Positions 8,352 through 16,263 of a DNA stretch of 64,000 nt are shown here, piece after piece (position 1 is the stretch's first letter; each line of letters begins with the position of its first letter). Source of the DNA: Pseudobutyrivibrio sp. 49 (GTDB lineage Bacteria > Bacillota > Clostridia > Lachnospirales > Lachnospiraceae). The translations under genes and the position numbers were made by a program. The notes beneath the pieces were generated by a model. That model had not been told where the DNA came from. It searched no databases and worked only from the letters and a program-made list of their open reading frames with translations. The DNA lies in the NCBI RefSeq assembly GCF_900100545.1, contig NZ_FNDP01000009.1, positions 1 to 64,000 of the forward strand. Direction: 5' to 3'.

Positions 8352-8696
8352 TTAATCCGCTATAACTTCTTTTAGTATAACTTCATTTCCTGTGACAAGA
8401 TATGTATTGCCACTGCCACAATGTGGACAAGTCTTTCCGTGAGCAACTGTCTCATACTCCTGCTTACAATCCTCGCAGAAAGTCACAGCCTTGATGGTCT
8501 CACAAACAAGCTTGCTACCCTCAAGTCTTGGATATTTCTTTGCATTCCATGCCCAGCAATCAATCAGATAATCTGGAATAACTGTAGAAACCTCACCGAT
8601 TGAGAGAACTACCTCGCTGATATGCTCAGCACCGTTCTGCTCGGCTACTTCCTCTACCTGTTTCGCAACGTGAAATACAATTCCTAACTCATGCAT
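8352..8696 (-). CDS. hypA: HypA/HybF-type nickel chaperone
   Basis: A 114-residue HypA homologue. It begins MHELGIV, with the N-terminal His2-Glu3 nickel ligands, and carries a zinc site of CEDC (74-77) and CPHC (90-93). HypA delivers nickel to [NiFe]-hydrogenase or urease with HypB. No HypB, hydrogenase or urease gene is in the window; instead it is the last gene of an operon that starts with a CooC-like nickel ATPase. This context suggests nickel delivery to a component of this operon. It is separated from the upstream oxidoreductase gene by 135 bases that hold a structured RNA element. Confidence 0.93.
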   Translation of the reverse strand: MHELGIVFHVAKQVEEVAEQNGAEHISEVVLSIGEVSTVIPDYLIDCWAWNAKKYPRLEGSKLVCETIKAVTFCEDCKQEYETVAHGKTCPHCGSGNTYLVTGNEVILKEVIAD

Positions 8697-8726
8697 TACT
8701 TATACTACCCTTTCTAAGCCAACACC

Positions 8727-8812
8727 GCCAGTTACAGTCACAAGCCTTAGTGTTTCTTCTTTCGGCCATAGCATGCCTCATTCAGAAACCTAAGAGCTTG
8801 TTACTTACTGGC
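8727..8812 (-). ncRNA. Candidate structured RNA element, copy 1 (upstream of hypA)
   Basis: On the minus strand, nested stems are P1 (8807-8812 with 8727-8732), P2 (8790-8800 with 8741-8750, one bulged base) and P3 (8784-8789 with 8752-8757), enclosing a 26-nt apical region. A second copy at 16165-16250 has exactly the same length and spacings. P2 is sequence-conserved (CAAGCTCTTAG with CTAAGGCTTG), while P1 and P3 differ by compensating pairs. A shared AATGAGC leads into P1 and GG follows it. The element fills the spacer, beginning 19 bases after the upstream stop and ending 30 bases before the hypA ATG. I do not recognise it as a known riboswitch. Confidence 0.65.
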
Positions 8813-8831
8813 TCATTGACATAACCATGAA

Positions 8832-11714
8832 TTATTTACAGTTACGCTTATACTCCTTGTGTTCGCGCTCAGCCTGCTTCTCAGCCTCTGTCTTCTTAGA
8901 GAAGGCAACCTTTGCAGCACGCTTAAGTGCGTAAGCACCGATATGCTTGAACTTATCCTCAGCAGGAACCATGTGTGTGCACTCTGGATGAGTTCTGTGA
9001 AGGTGGATAGCATCGAAAGCACACTTAGTTGTGCAGACACCACATCCGATACACTTATTCTCATCTACTACTGACGCACCACACTTAAGGCAACGGCTAG
9101 CCTCTGCCTTAACCTGCTCCTCTGTAAGAGTAAGGTGAGCATCTCTGAAGGAATGCTTCATATCAATGCTTGTATCGATAGCAGGCTCATTACGTCCTGC
9201 TGTATCATATTCTTCCACAAGAATATTGTCTTTGTCAAGCTCGGTGAAATCACGACGGTTCTTACCGATTGTCATAGAGCAGCCTGGCTGTACGAATCTG
9301 TGAAGTGAATCAGCAGCGCACTTACCAGCCTCGATAGCGTCGATAGCGAACTTAGGACCTGAGTAAACATCACCACCAACAAAGATGTCTGGCTGCGCTG
9401 TCTGGTATGTAAGGTGATCTGCCACTGGGTAGTTGCCATGCCAGAACTCAACCTTTTCTTTTCCATCACCGAGGAGTCCGCCCCACTCAATACCCTGACC
9501 GATAGCGAAGATGATGTTCTTGCACTCTACTGTCATAGTGTCGTTCTCATCGTACTGTGGATTGAACTTGCCATCTGCATCCTTAACAGATGTACATTTC
9601 TTGAATACGATACCAGCTACGTTGCCCTCAGCATCCTTAAGGATTTCCTTTGGCCCCCAACCGTTGTTGATTGCGATATCCTCTTCAAGAGTCTCTGTAA
9701 TCTCGATATTGTTTGCAGGCATCTCATCACGCTGCTCCAAGCAGAACATCTGTGGCTTGCCAGCACCAAATCTAGCAGCTGTACGTACACAGTCGATAGC
9801 TACGTTACCACCACCGACAACAACTACATTGCCATCCATCTTCTGGTTCTGATCTTCTGTAGCCTTGTGAAGGAAGGTAACAGCGATGTCGATACCGCTC
9901 TTAGCATCTGTACCTGGGATTGGTGGAATCTTACCACCCTGGCATCCAATTGCAACATAGAATGCCTTGTAGCCCTGAGCACGAAGCTCATCAAGAGTGA
10001 TGTCCTTACCAACCTCAACGCCGCACTTAATCTCAACACCAAGCTGACGGATAACATCGATTTCAGCCTCAACAACGTCCTTCTCAAGCTTCCATGAAGG
10101 GATACCCCATGTGAGCATACCACCTGGACGATTGTTCTTCTCGAATACTGTTGGCTTATAACCCTTTGTTGCAAGGTAGTAAGCACATGAAAGACCTGCA
10201 GGGCCTGAACCGATAATAGCAATCTTGTCATCCCACTGTGTTAAGCGGTTTGATGCGATGTCGATTGGTGGAATGTATCTTGTCTCAGCGTGAAGATCGC
10301 GCTCAGCAATAAACTTCTTAATGTCATCGATAGCAACAGGAGCGTCGATTGTACCACGTGTACAAGCAGCCTCACATCTCTTGTTACATACACGACCGCA
10401 GATAGCTGGGAATGGGTTGTCCTTCTTGATAAGGGCAAGAGCATCCTCATAGCGGCCTTCCTTAGCCATATTTACATAACCCTGAACAGAAACGTGTGCA
10501 GGACAAGCTACCTTACATGGAGCTGTACCTGTCTCGTAGCAGTTCTTACGGTTGTTATCACGATAATTCTCATCGTACTTTTCCTTGCCCCAGTGAACCT
10601 TGTCTGGAAGAACTACCTTTGGATACTCAACCTGAGTTCCGTCCTTCTTGCAAAGCTTCTGACCAAGCTTAACAGCTCCAGCTGGGCAGTACTCTACGCA
10701 CTTACCGCAGGCAACGCACTTCTCTGCCTCAACGTGAGCTGTATAAGCTGAACGTGACATATTAGGTGTGTTGAAAAGCTGTGATGTACGAAGGGCATTA
10801 CAGATGTTTACGTTACAGTTGCAAAGACCGAAGATCTTGTTCTCACCATCGATGTTTGTAATCTGGTGAACATAACCAAGAGTCTCAGCACGCTCAACGA
10901 TACGCATAGCCTCTTCGTATGTGATGTCATGACCCTTACCAGTCTCGCGGCAGTAATCAGCGAAATCACCAAGACCGATACACCAGTTCATCTCGTCATC
11001 GCCACAACCTTCCTCAAGACAAGCTCTTGATACACGGCATGAACACTGACCAACACCGATGTGGCCTTCGTATTTCTTGAGCCAGTATGAAATCTGCTCA
11101 AGGTCTAACTTCTCGTTTTCGAACTCGATAGCCTTCTCAACAGGGATAACGTGCATACCTACACCAGCACCGCCTGGTGGGATAAGGTGTGTAAGTCCAT
11201 CAAGTGGCATAAATGTCATTCTCTCGAAGAAGGATGCAAGAGCTGGATGCTCCTTTAATCTATTATTTGAACGCTCGCCAGGAACTGACTCTTCCATGTT
11301 GAAAAGCTCCGCAGAACCTGGAACGAACATAGGAAGACAATATCTTCTCTCTGAAGGCTCAGCTGTGCGGCCATTGTGGTCGTAGTGATCGCCGTAATCG
11401 TACTCTAAGAGACCAATATATGACATCTCATCAAGAAGCTTCTGAAATGCTTCCTTGTCCTTTGCCTTTTCAGGATTCATCTTGCACATTTCATCAAATG
11501 TGTAATGATGGCGAAGCTTCATAGTAAGACCAACCTCTGCCATCTCCTCTGTTACGATTTCTGCAAGACCCCAGTACTCTGGATCCTCAACCTTTACACC
11601 GAACATCTTGTGTCCAGCAACATCTGTAATTTTTCTACCAAGCTCAATGATTTTCTTGCTTGGTGCCTTGTCATTCATGTGTGGTGGAATGACTGCTTTA
11701 CTCATTTCTGGCAT
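8832..11714 (-). CDS. Multi-domain FAD/NAD(P)- and Fe-S-containing oxidoreductase (GltD-like core)
   Basis: A 960-residue soluble electron-transfer protein. Residues about 1-220 are a unique N-terminal domain. A cysteine-rich part follows (CSC 224-226, CNC 298-300) with a ferredoxin motif CVACGKCVEYC at 333-343. Residues about 390-480 form the GltD/DPYD-type N-terminal Fe-S domain (CPAHVS, CGRVCNKRCEAAC). The FAD site is IIGSGPAGLSCAY near 500 and the NAD(P) site VVVVGGGNVAIDC near 630. A C-terminal ferredoxin motif CIGCGVCTTKC lies near 890. It probably passes electrons from NAD(P)H to the low-potential activase/dehydratase-type proteins of this operon. The ATG at 11714 is chosen because AAGGGAG precedes it; a longer frame would overlap the upstream gene. 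Confidence 0.88.
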   Translation of the reverse strand: MPEMSKAVIPPHMNDKAPSKKIIELGRKITDVAGHKMFGVKVEDPEYWGLAEIVTEEMAEVGLTMKLRHHYTFDEMCKMNPEKAKDKEAFQKLLDEMSYIGLLEYDYGDHYDHNGRTAEPSERRYCLPMFVPGSAELFNMEESVPGERSNNRLKEHPALASFFERMTFMPLDGLTHLIPPGGAGVGMHVIPVEKAIEFENEKLDLEQISYWLKKYEGHIGVGQCSCRVSRACLEEGCGDDEMNWCIGLGDFADYCRETGKGHDITYEEAMRIVERAETLGYVHQITNIDGENKIFGLCNCNVNICNALRTSQLFNTPNMSRSAYTAHVEAEKCVACGKCVEYCPAGAVKLGQKLCKKDGTQVEYPKVVLPDKVHWGKEKYDENYRDNNRKNCYETGTAPCKVACPAHVSVQGYVNMAKEGRYEDALALIKKDNPFPAICGRVCNKRCEAACTRGTIDAPVAIDDIKKFIAERDLHAETRYIPPIDIASNRLTQWDDKIAIIGSGPAGLSCAYYLATKGYKPTVFEKNNRPGGMLTWGIPSWKLEKDVVEAEIDVIRQLGVEIKCGVEVGKDITLDELRAQGYKAFYVAIGCQGGKIPPIPGTDAKSGIDIAVTFLHKATEDQNQKMDGNVVVVGGGNVAIDCVRTAARFGAGKPQMFCLEQRDEMPANNIEITETLEEDIAINNGWGPKEILKDAEGNVAGIVFKKCTSVKDADGKFNPQYDENDTMTVECKNIIFAIGQGIEWGGLLGDGKEKVEFWHGNYPVADHLTYQTAQPDIFVGGDVYSGPKFAIDAIEAGKCAADSLHRFVQPGCSMTIGKNRRDFTELDKDNILVEEYDTAGRNEPAIDTSIDMKHSFRDAHLTLTEEQVKAEASRCLKCGASVVDENKCIGCGVCTTKCAFDAIHLHRTHPECTHMVPAEDKFKHIGAYALKRAAKVAFSKKTEAEKQAEREHKEYKRNCK

Positions 11715-11718
11715 TTCC

Positions 11719-12438
11719 TTATACTCCCTTTCTTTCTTTAAAATGTAGCTCGCGAAGCCCCTCAACTTCGTCACAAACCTTCTGCAATGAACACGAGCCA
11801 CAATCCATCATTACGTTCTTGAAGATGTGATCGATTGTGCCAGTGATCTCTTCAAGATGACGTGACTGCTCAGACAACGATTTATAATCGAAATCTGGAT
11901 CAGTTATAAATATGAGCTTTACAGCTTCAATATTTTTGTTTTCATGGTAGGTATCCAAGAAAAGCTTACCTACCTGGGCGAAACCAAGACCTTTTTTAAT
12001 AGCCTCAGCACTGACTCTAACCGGCTCTCTGCCGTTTGATGCAGAGATACGAGTCATGTACCCTTCTGGATTTATGTGATATCTCACATATTCGATTTTT
12101 CTAATAGCGTTATAAAGTACATTGCCATCTCCCAGGCTGTCCTCTGCTACCCTCACAAGAGCAACTCTGGCGTAAGGCTGATCTGCCTTTATCTCAGACA
12201 AATTTGGTCCAAGAATATAAACTTCATCAGCTGGAACAAGCTCGGTGTTTGCTGTAACACCCATTGCGCTGACTGCGGGATGTGTGCCACCACCCAGCTC
12301 ATAAGCCATGTCTGCTCTAAGGATAAGATTGTGATCGCCTGCATCAGCCCAATTCGCATTTGCGATATCAAGCTGCTTTAATGGCGCCCCTTCAAAGGAA
12401 GACATAATGCACTTTATAGTCTCATCATATAGCTTCAT
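11719..12438 (-). CDS. Acetyl-CoA synthase (CODH/ACS beta) middle-domain-like protein with short CxxCx5C motif
   Basis: A 239-residue protein. Its central part, with INPEGYMTRIS, VRVSAEAIKKGLGFAQVGKL and AVKLIFITDP, resembles the middle domain of the CODH/ACS beta subunit (AcsB/CdhC) as I remember it. The catalytic A-cluster domain is absent. In its place the C-terminus has C213, C216 and C222 (CGSCSLQKVC), three cysteines in tighter spacing than the four A-cluster ligands. Its place between a CooC-like gene and hypA suggests a nickel- or Fe-S-binding role. Similarity is from motif memory, so the exact family is uncertain. The stop lies four bases before the oxidoreductase start. Confidence 0.55.
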   Translation of the reverse strand: MKLYDETIKCIMSSFEGAPLKQLDIANANWADAGDHNLILRADMAYELGGGTHPAVSAMGVTANTELVPADEVYILGPNLSEIKADQPYARVALVRVAEDSLGDGNVLYNAIRKIEYVRYHINPEGYMTRISASNGREPVRVSAEAIKKGLGFAQVGKLFLDTYHENKNIEAVKLIFITDPDFDYKSLSEQSRHLEEITGTIDHIFKNVMMDCGSCSLQKVCDEVEGLRELHFKERKGV

Positions 12439-12441
12439 TGA

Positions 12442-12600
12442 TTAAATCTTTCTATTTCTCTTTATCTTGTCATAGTGCTTAGCTAACAGCGGTTGAATTG
12501 CTGATGTAAGTTTCATATCTAAGTTAAAGAAATAAACGATAAACGATAATACGAAGAGACACAGCAAAATAAGTGCAATTATTAAAAGAATTTTCAACAT
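12442..12600 (-). CDS. Small single-span membrane protein
   Basis: A 52-residue protein with one long hydrophobic segment (residues about 3-27, starting MLKILLIIALILLCLFVL) and a basic C-terminal tail ending KIKRNRKI. The ATG at 12600 follows AAAGGA by seven bases and directly follows the activase stop; the longer upstream frame lies inside the activase gene. It ends three bases before the ACS-like gene, so it sits tightly in the operon. It could anchor the complex to the membrane; no function is known. Confidence 0.7.
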   Translation of the reverse strand: MLKILLIIALILLCLFVLSFIVYFFNLDMKLTSAIQPLLAKHYDKIKRNRKI

Positions 12601-12601
12601 T

Positions 12602-13390
12602 TTATAGTCCTTTCTGTCGTGCGAACTCAGCTGCGCCAAGTGCTCCCATAAGCTGTGGGTCCACTGGAAGCTCGATTACCTTAAGCTTGAGAACCTGCTC
12701 AATAGCTGCCTTAAGACCTGCATTCTTTGCACAACCACCTGTAAGTGTAATCTTATCAACAGCACCAGCCTTCTTCGACATTACGAAGCAGCGCTTAGCA
12801 ACTGAAAGCTCGATACCTGCAGCGATTTCATCCATAGGCTTACCTTCACCAACAAGTGAGATAACCTCTGACTCAGCGAAAACTGTACACTGAGCAGTGA
12901 TTGGAATAACGTTCTTTGCCTTGAGGGAAAGATTTGAGAACTCGTCCAAATCCATCTCGAAGGCTCTTGCCATAGCCTCGAAGAAACGTCCTGTACCTGC
13001 TGCACATTTATCGTTCATGGCGAAGTTAAGAACTGTACCGTCTGTATCCACAGCGATACCCTTAACGTCCTGACCACCGATATCAATTATAGCCTTTACC
13101 TCAGGGTCTGCAACGTGCACACCCATGGCATGACAGCTAATCTCTGAAATGTTCTCATCAGCAAATGGAACCTTGTTACGACCATATCCTGTACCTACAA
13201 GATATGTTAAATCCTCAGCACTGCTTAACTCTGGAACCTGAGCTACTGCCTGGTCAAGAGCATCCTGACAAGAAAGCACTGCATTGATTCGACTCTTAAG
13301 AGTCACATCAGCTACCATCTTTCCGGTCTCATCAATGATTACACACTTTGTGTATGTAGAACCGGAATCACATCCACCAAAATATTTCAT
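12602..13390 (-). CDS. Acyl-CoA dehydratase activase-type ATPase (HgdC/BcrAD/BadFG family)
   Basis: A 262-residue ASKHA-fold ATPase. The phosphate-1 motif is GCDSGSTYTKC (6-16), and DIGGQDVKGI is near 103-112. The two cysteines that hold the bridging [4Fe-4S] cluster of the dimer are seen at C129 (NDKCAAGTGRF) and C168 (AQCTVFAESEV). A TLTGGCAKN motif is near the C-terminus. Such proteins use ATP to drive a low-potential electron into 2-hydroxyacyl-CoA dehydratases, benzoyl-CoA reductases or double-cubane cluster proteins. It directly follows the two putative partner subunits. Confidence 0.93.
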   Translation of the reverse strand: MKYFGGCDSGSTYTKCVIIDETGKMVADVTLKSRINAVLSCQDALDQAVAQVPELSSAEDLTYLVGTGYGRNKVPFADENISEISCHAMGVHVADPEVKAIIDIGGQDVKGIAVDTDGTVLNFAMNDKCAAGTGRFFEAMARAFEMDLDEFSNLSLKAKNVIPITAQCTVFAESEVISLVGEGKPMDEIAAGIELSVAKRCFVMSKKAGAVDKITLTGGCAKNAGLKAAIEQVLKLKVIELPVDPQLMGALGAAEFARQKGL

Positions 13391-13402
13391 ATTATTATTC
13401 TC

Positions 13403-14953
13403 CTACCATAAATTAGTATCATCGTAGTCCTCTAATGTAGGATCTAACGGTTCTTCACGCAATACGCTACGCATATAGCGGTTAACATCCTGACGAAGAT
13501 TCTTTCTTGGGATAACACGTGGATCGTAAAGATCGTGGTTTACCCACACAAGCTTAATGCCATGCTCTCTGGCCTGTTGCTCGAACATACCGTGCATACC
13601 ATCAAGAGCCTTGCATGCAATGTGCTCCCAAAGGATTACCATATCCGCATTGAACTCCTCACAGTATCTCCAAAGATCATCAAGAAGAACCTCGTAACCA
13701 CCATGAGTACGGTTTCTCATAATCATGTTCTCGTACTGGTGAGCCATATCGTAATATGCCTGTTCCTTATCATCCTCTGAGATAGGATCAAGAGAAACCA
13801 TAGTAAGCATATCAAAAAGTGGAAGAATTCCCCAGCAATTTAACAGCCATGCTACAAAATCTGTATAGAACTGTGACTGAACGCCCCAGATTACTGCACG
13901 ATGGCGGTATTCCTTAGCAAGCATTGTCTTGTTCTTGTAGGCTTCTGTAGCCATCTTTGTAATCTTCTTATCAAGCTCTGCAAAGGCTGGAACCTTACCA
14001 GCGATTGCCATGTATTCTGTCTCACGGTAAAGAAGGATGTTATTTCCAATTACCTGAGGATAATCTGTCTTTGAAAGCTCAAGCCATTCTGAGCACTCAC
14101 GTGCTCCGATGTTGATGCGCTTAGCACACTCGAAGTAGTAATCCCAGTCGAATTTCTCGCCTGTCTGCTCCTCGATAAAGGCGATTGCATTTCTAACCTC
14201 CTGAGCAGCATACTCCTGAACTCCTGGCTCTGTGTGACGAAGTGGTGTAGCAAGCTGATGAACTGGAATTCCATTGCGCTCAAGAGCTCGTGAAATAACA
14301 CCATTTCCCATAAGGGAACCATCACAGGTAGTGTTACACTGAACGGCACACTTACCAAAGATTGGCATATCTCCATCGATACAAATACCTGCCTCGGATG
14401 CTGGCATAGGGCAAACATCACCAGGCATACCACATTCCTGAACTACATCAAGATAATGTGTCATGGCATCTCCCTGAAGAAGCACGCAAACATAGCAGCT
14501 TGCTGTCTCCCAGCTAAGTCCCTCGAGATTTGGAAAACCACACATGATGTTGGTCATCTCATTCTCATCCATAAGGACTACATGCTTTGACTTCTCAGGC
14601 TTAGCGCCAAGATTCTGATCCATAGAAAAGATCTTTGTAAGAAGCTTAGCAACGTCTGAAGCTACTAAATCGTACTCTTCACGACAGATGCGAAGCTGTG
14701 GGCCACGAAGCCCCATTGAATGCTTATCAATCATCATTGGAACAGCTAAATAATTGAGCATCCAACGATATCTAAAGAATCCTTTTACATTCTTTGGATG
14801 AAGCATAAATTTACCAAGCATGGCCATAATTCCCAGCCATCTGGTGTAATCGTACCAAGTATCTTTTATTCCTCTCCATTCACGATGCTTGAAAACCTTT
14901 TTATCACCACTATAAAGCTTTCCAAGCTGTGAGCTGCCGACTGCTTTTCCCAT
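13403..14953 (-). CDS. 2-hydroxyacyl-CoA dehydratase / double-cubane cluster family subunit (large)
   Basis: A 516-residue protein of the HgdB/BcrC superfamily. It has an unusual basic, aromatic-rich N-terminal extension of about 100 residues and a dense cysteine set: C174, C181, C191, C202, C206 and C210, including GDVCPMPASEAG and GKCAVQCNTTCDG. The C-terminal domain has DMVILWEHIACKALDGMHG, like the second Rossmann-like domain of this family. It overlaps the preceding subunit gene by one base (TAATG), indicating coupled translation and a heteromeric complex. Substrate unknown; a 2-hydroxyacyl-CoA dehydratase would normally have CoA-transferase and acyl-CoA genes nearby, and none are here. 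Confidence 0.85.
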   Translation of the reverse strand: MGKAVGSSQLGKLYSGDKKVFKHREWRGIKDTWYDYTRWLGIMAMLGKFMLHPKNVKGFFRYRWMLNYLAVPMMIDKHSMGLRGPQLRICREEYDLVASDVAKLLTKIFSMDQNLGAKPEKSKHVVLMDENEMTNIMCGFPNLEGLSWETASCYVCVLLQGDAMTHYLDVVQECGMPGDVCPMPASEAGICIDGDMPIFGKCAVQCNTTCDGSLMGNGVISRALERNGIPVHQLATPLRHTEPGVQEYAAQEVRNAIAFIEEQTGEKFDWDYYFECAKRINIGARECSEWLELSKTDYPQVIGNNILLYRETEYMAIAGKVPAFAELDKKITKMATEAYKNKTMLAKEYRHRAVIWGVQSQFYTDFVAWLLNCWGILPLFDMLTMVSLDPISEDDKEQAYYDMAHQYENMIMRNRTHGGYEVLLDDLWRYCEEFNADMVILWEHIACKALDGMHGMFEQQAREHGIKLVWVNHDLYDPRVIPRKNLRQDVNRYMRSVLREEPLDPTLEDYDDTNLW

Positions 14954-16143
14954 TACTTTCTACCTCCTTGGATTTTCTTGATTTCGATACTCTCCACGAA
15001 GGCCTGTACACGGGTGCGTAACTGTCCGGAATTTCCTACTGCGTATGGGCGGTCAATTGTAAGAACTGGGTAGCCGTATTCGTCGCGTAAAACATGGCTT
15101 CCAACCATTCTCTCATATGCCCATGGGTCGCAGAATTTCATTTGCTCGTAGATGATTCCATCTGCTTTGTATTCCTTGGCAATTTCATCTACATACTCGC
15201 GTCTACGATTCATCTTTGGTGTATCCATGTGACGTGGACACATGCAGCTCATCATATACTGACGGCAAATCTGTGTGAGAACATCCTCCTCATCGTTAAG
15301 GATGATTTCCTGTCGTCCTGGCAATGAACCAAAGCAGAATCTGTCTGCGCAAACATAAGCTCCTGAATCTTCAACAAGCTTAATCATATCAATATCGTCA
15401 ATCTCAGAACCAACCACAGCAACTCTTGCTCTAAATGGCCACTTCTCGTCTGGCTGACGATTCTTAACCTCTTCAAGTGTCTCCTCTAATTTCTCGATAA
15501 GTAAATCGTGAGGGCACACATAAGTACACATTGTGATGATGTGGAACTCATAGCCTGTAATACGAGGCTTCTCTTCCTTACGGAAGTTTCCAAGCTCTGT
15601 GATAAGACGGCAGATTTTGTTGTGTTCTTCTACTGCCTTTCTAAGAGCCTCATCACTAATGTCGATACCAAACTTCTCATGTAATGGCTCAAGGATTTTG
15701 CTTCTGCACTGACCAATATAGAGGTTTAATCCATTTTCATCAGCCTTCATTGGAACCTCAAGGTACTGGTAGAAGAAATGCTCCTTTTCATTCATCTTAA
15801 GGAGCTCCATGTTCTCAACGCAACGGTTGATCATGGTGCATCCATCTGGTGCCATAAGGCAATCTAAAAACTGGTATCCGCCTTCGATGGCACGCTCAAG
15901 CAATGCTCTGGAATATTCACATAAAAGACTGGTCAGGTAGTAGGTTCCCATTTCCATGGAACCTGTACGAGGCGCACGAAGTCTTACTGTGAAAGCATTA
16001 CCTAAGTTCATCAACACTTCTGGAATCTGATAACAAACTGAACCAACGCAGACGCGGCCCTCAGCCTGGGCCTGTCTAACCAGCTCATTATCGGCGTCCA
16101 TTAGAAGGTTTTCAAAGTAGTATAAATGCTTTAAATCCTTCAT
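14953..16143 (-). CDS. 2-hydroxyacyl-CoA dehydratase / double-cubane cluster family subunit (small)
   Basis: A 396-residue paralogue of the next gene's product. Family signs are the N-terminal VCVGSVCYQIPEV, the central LMAPDGCTMINRC, the late KFCDPWAYE and the C-terminal LTIDRPYAVGNSGQLRTRV. Cysteines in the first and last thirds are suitable cluster ligands. In known systems two such subunits hold [4Fe-4S] or [8Fe-9S] clusters and receive electrons from the ATP-dependent activase. Its start lies 21 bases after the second copy of the structured RNA element. The reaction is unknown. Confidence 0.87.
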   Translation of the reverse strand: MKDLKHLYYFENLLMDADNELVRQAQAEGRVCVGSVCYQIPEVLMNLGNAFTVRLRAPRTGSMEMGTYYLTSLLCEYSRALLERAIEGGYQFLDCLMAPDGCTMINRCVENMELLKMNEKEHFFYQYLEVPMKADENGLNLYIGQCRSKILEPLHEKFGIDISDEALRKAVEEHNKICRLITELGNFRKEEKPRITGYEFHIITMCTYVCPHDLLIEKLEETLEEVKNRQPDEKWPFRARVAVVGSEIDDIDMIKLVEDSGAYVCADRFCFGSLPGRQEIILNDEEDVLTQICRQYMMSCMCPRHMDTPKMNRRREYVDEIAKEYKADGIIYEQMKFCDPWAYERMVGSHVLRDEYGYPVLTIDRPYAVGNSGQLRTRVQAFVESIEIKKIQGGRK

Positions 16144-16164
16144 ATATTCAATTCTCCCTAATCC

Positions 16165-16250
16165 GCATGTTACACTCTCAAGCCTTAGATATTGCTCCGC
16201 TCGACTAACATGTCTCGCTGTGCAACACTAAGAGCTTGATAGCTACATGC
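16165..16250 (-). ncRNA. Candidate structured RNA element, copy 2 (upstream of the first dehydratase-type subunit)
   Basis: It has the same 86-nt layout as copy 1 at 8727-8812. P1 is 16245-16250 with 16165-16170, P2 is 16228-16238 with 16179-16188, and P3 is 16222-16227 with 16190-16195. P3 needs one G-U pair that exists only in the minus-strand transcript, which fixes the sense strand. Internal spacings (8, 6, 1 and 26 nt) match copy 1 exactly. The apical region shares a GAG-R-CATGYTA pattern with copy 1. The element lies 13 bases after the CooC-like gene's stop. Confidence 0.65.
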
Positions 16251-16263
16251 TCATTTAAAAATT

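Noticed and set aside
9414-10097. A 227-residue plus-strand frame opposite the FAD/Fe-S oxidoreductase gene.
   Set aside because: Antisense shadow of a strongly supported gene; no ribosome site and no family resemblance.
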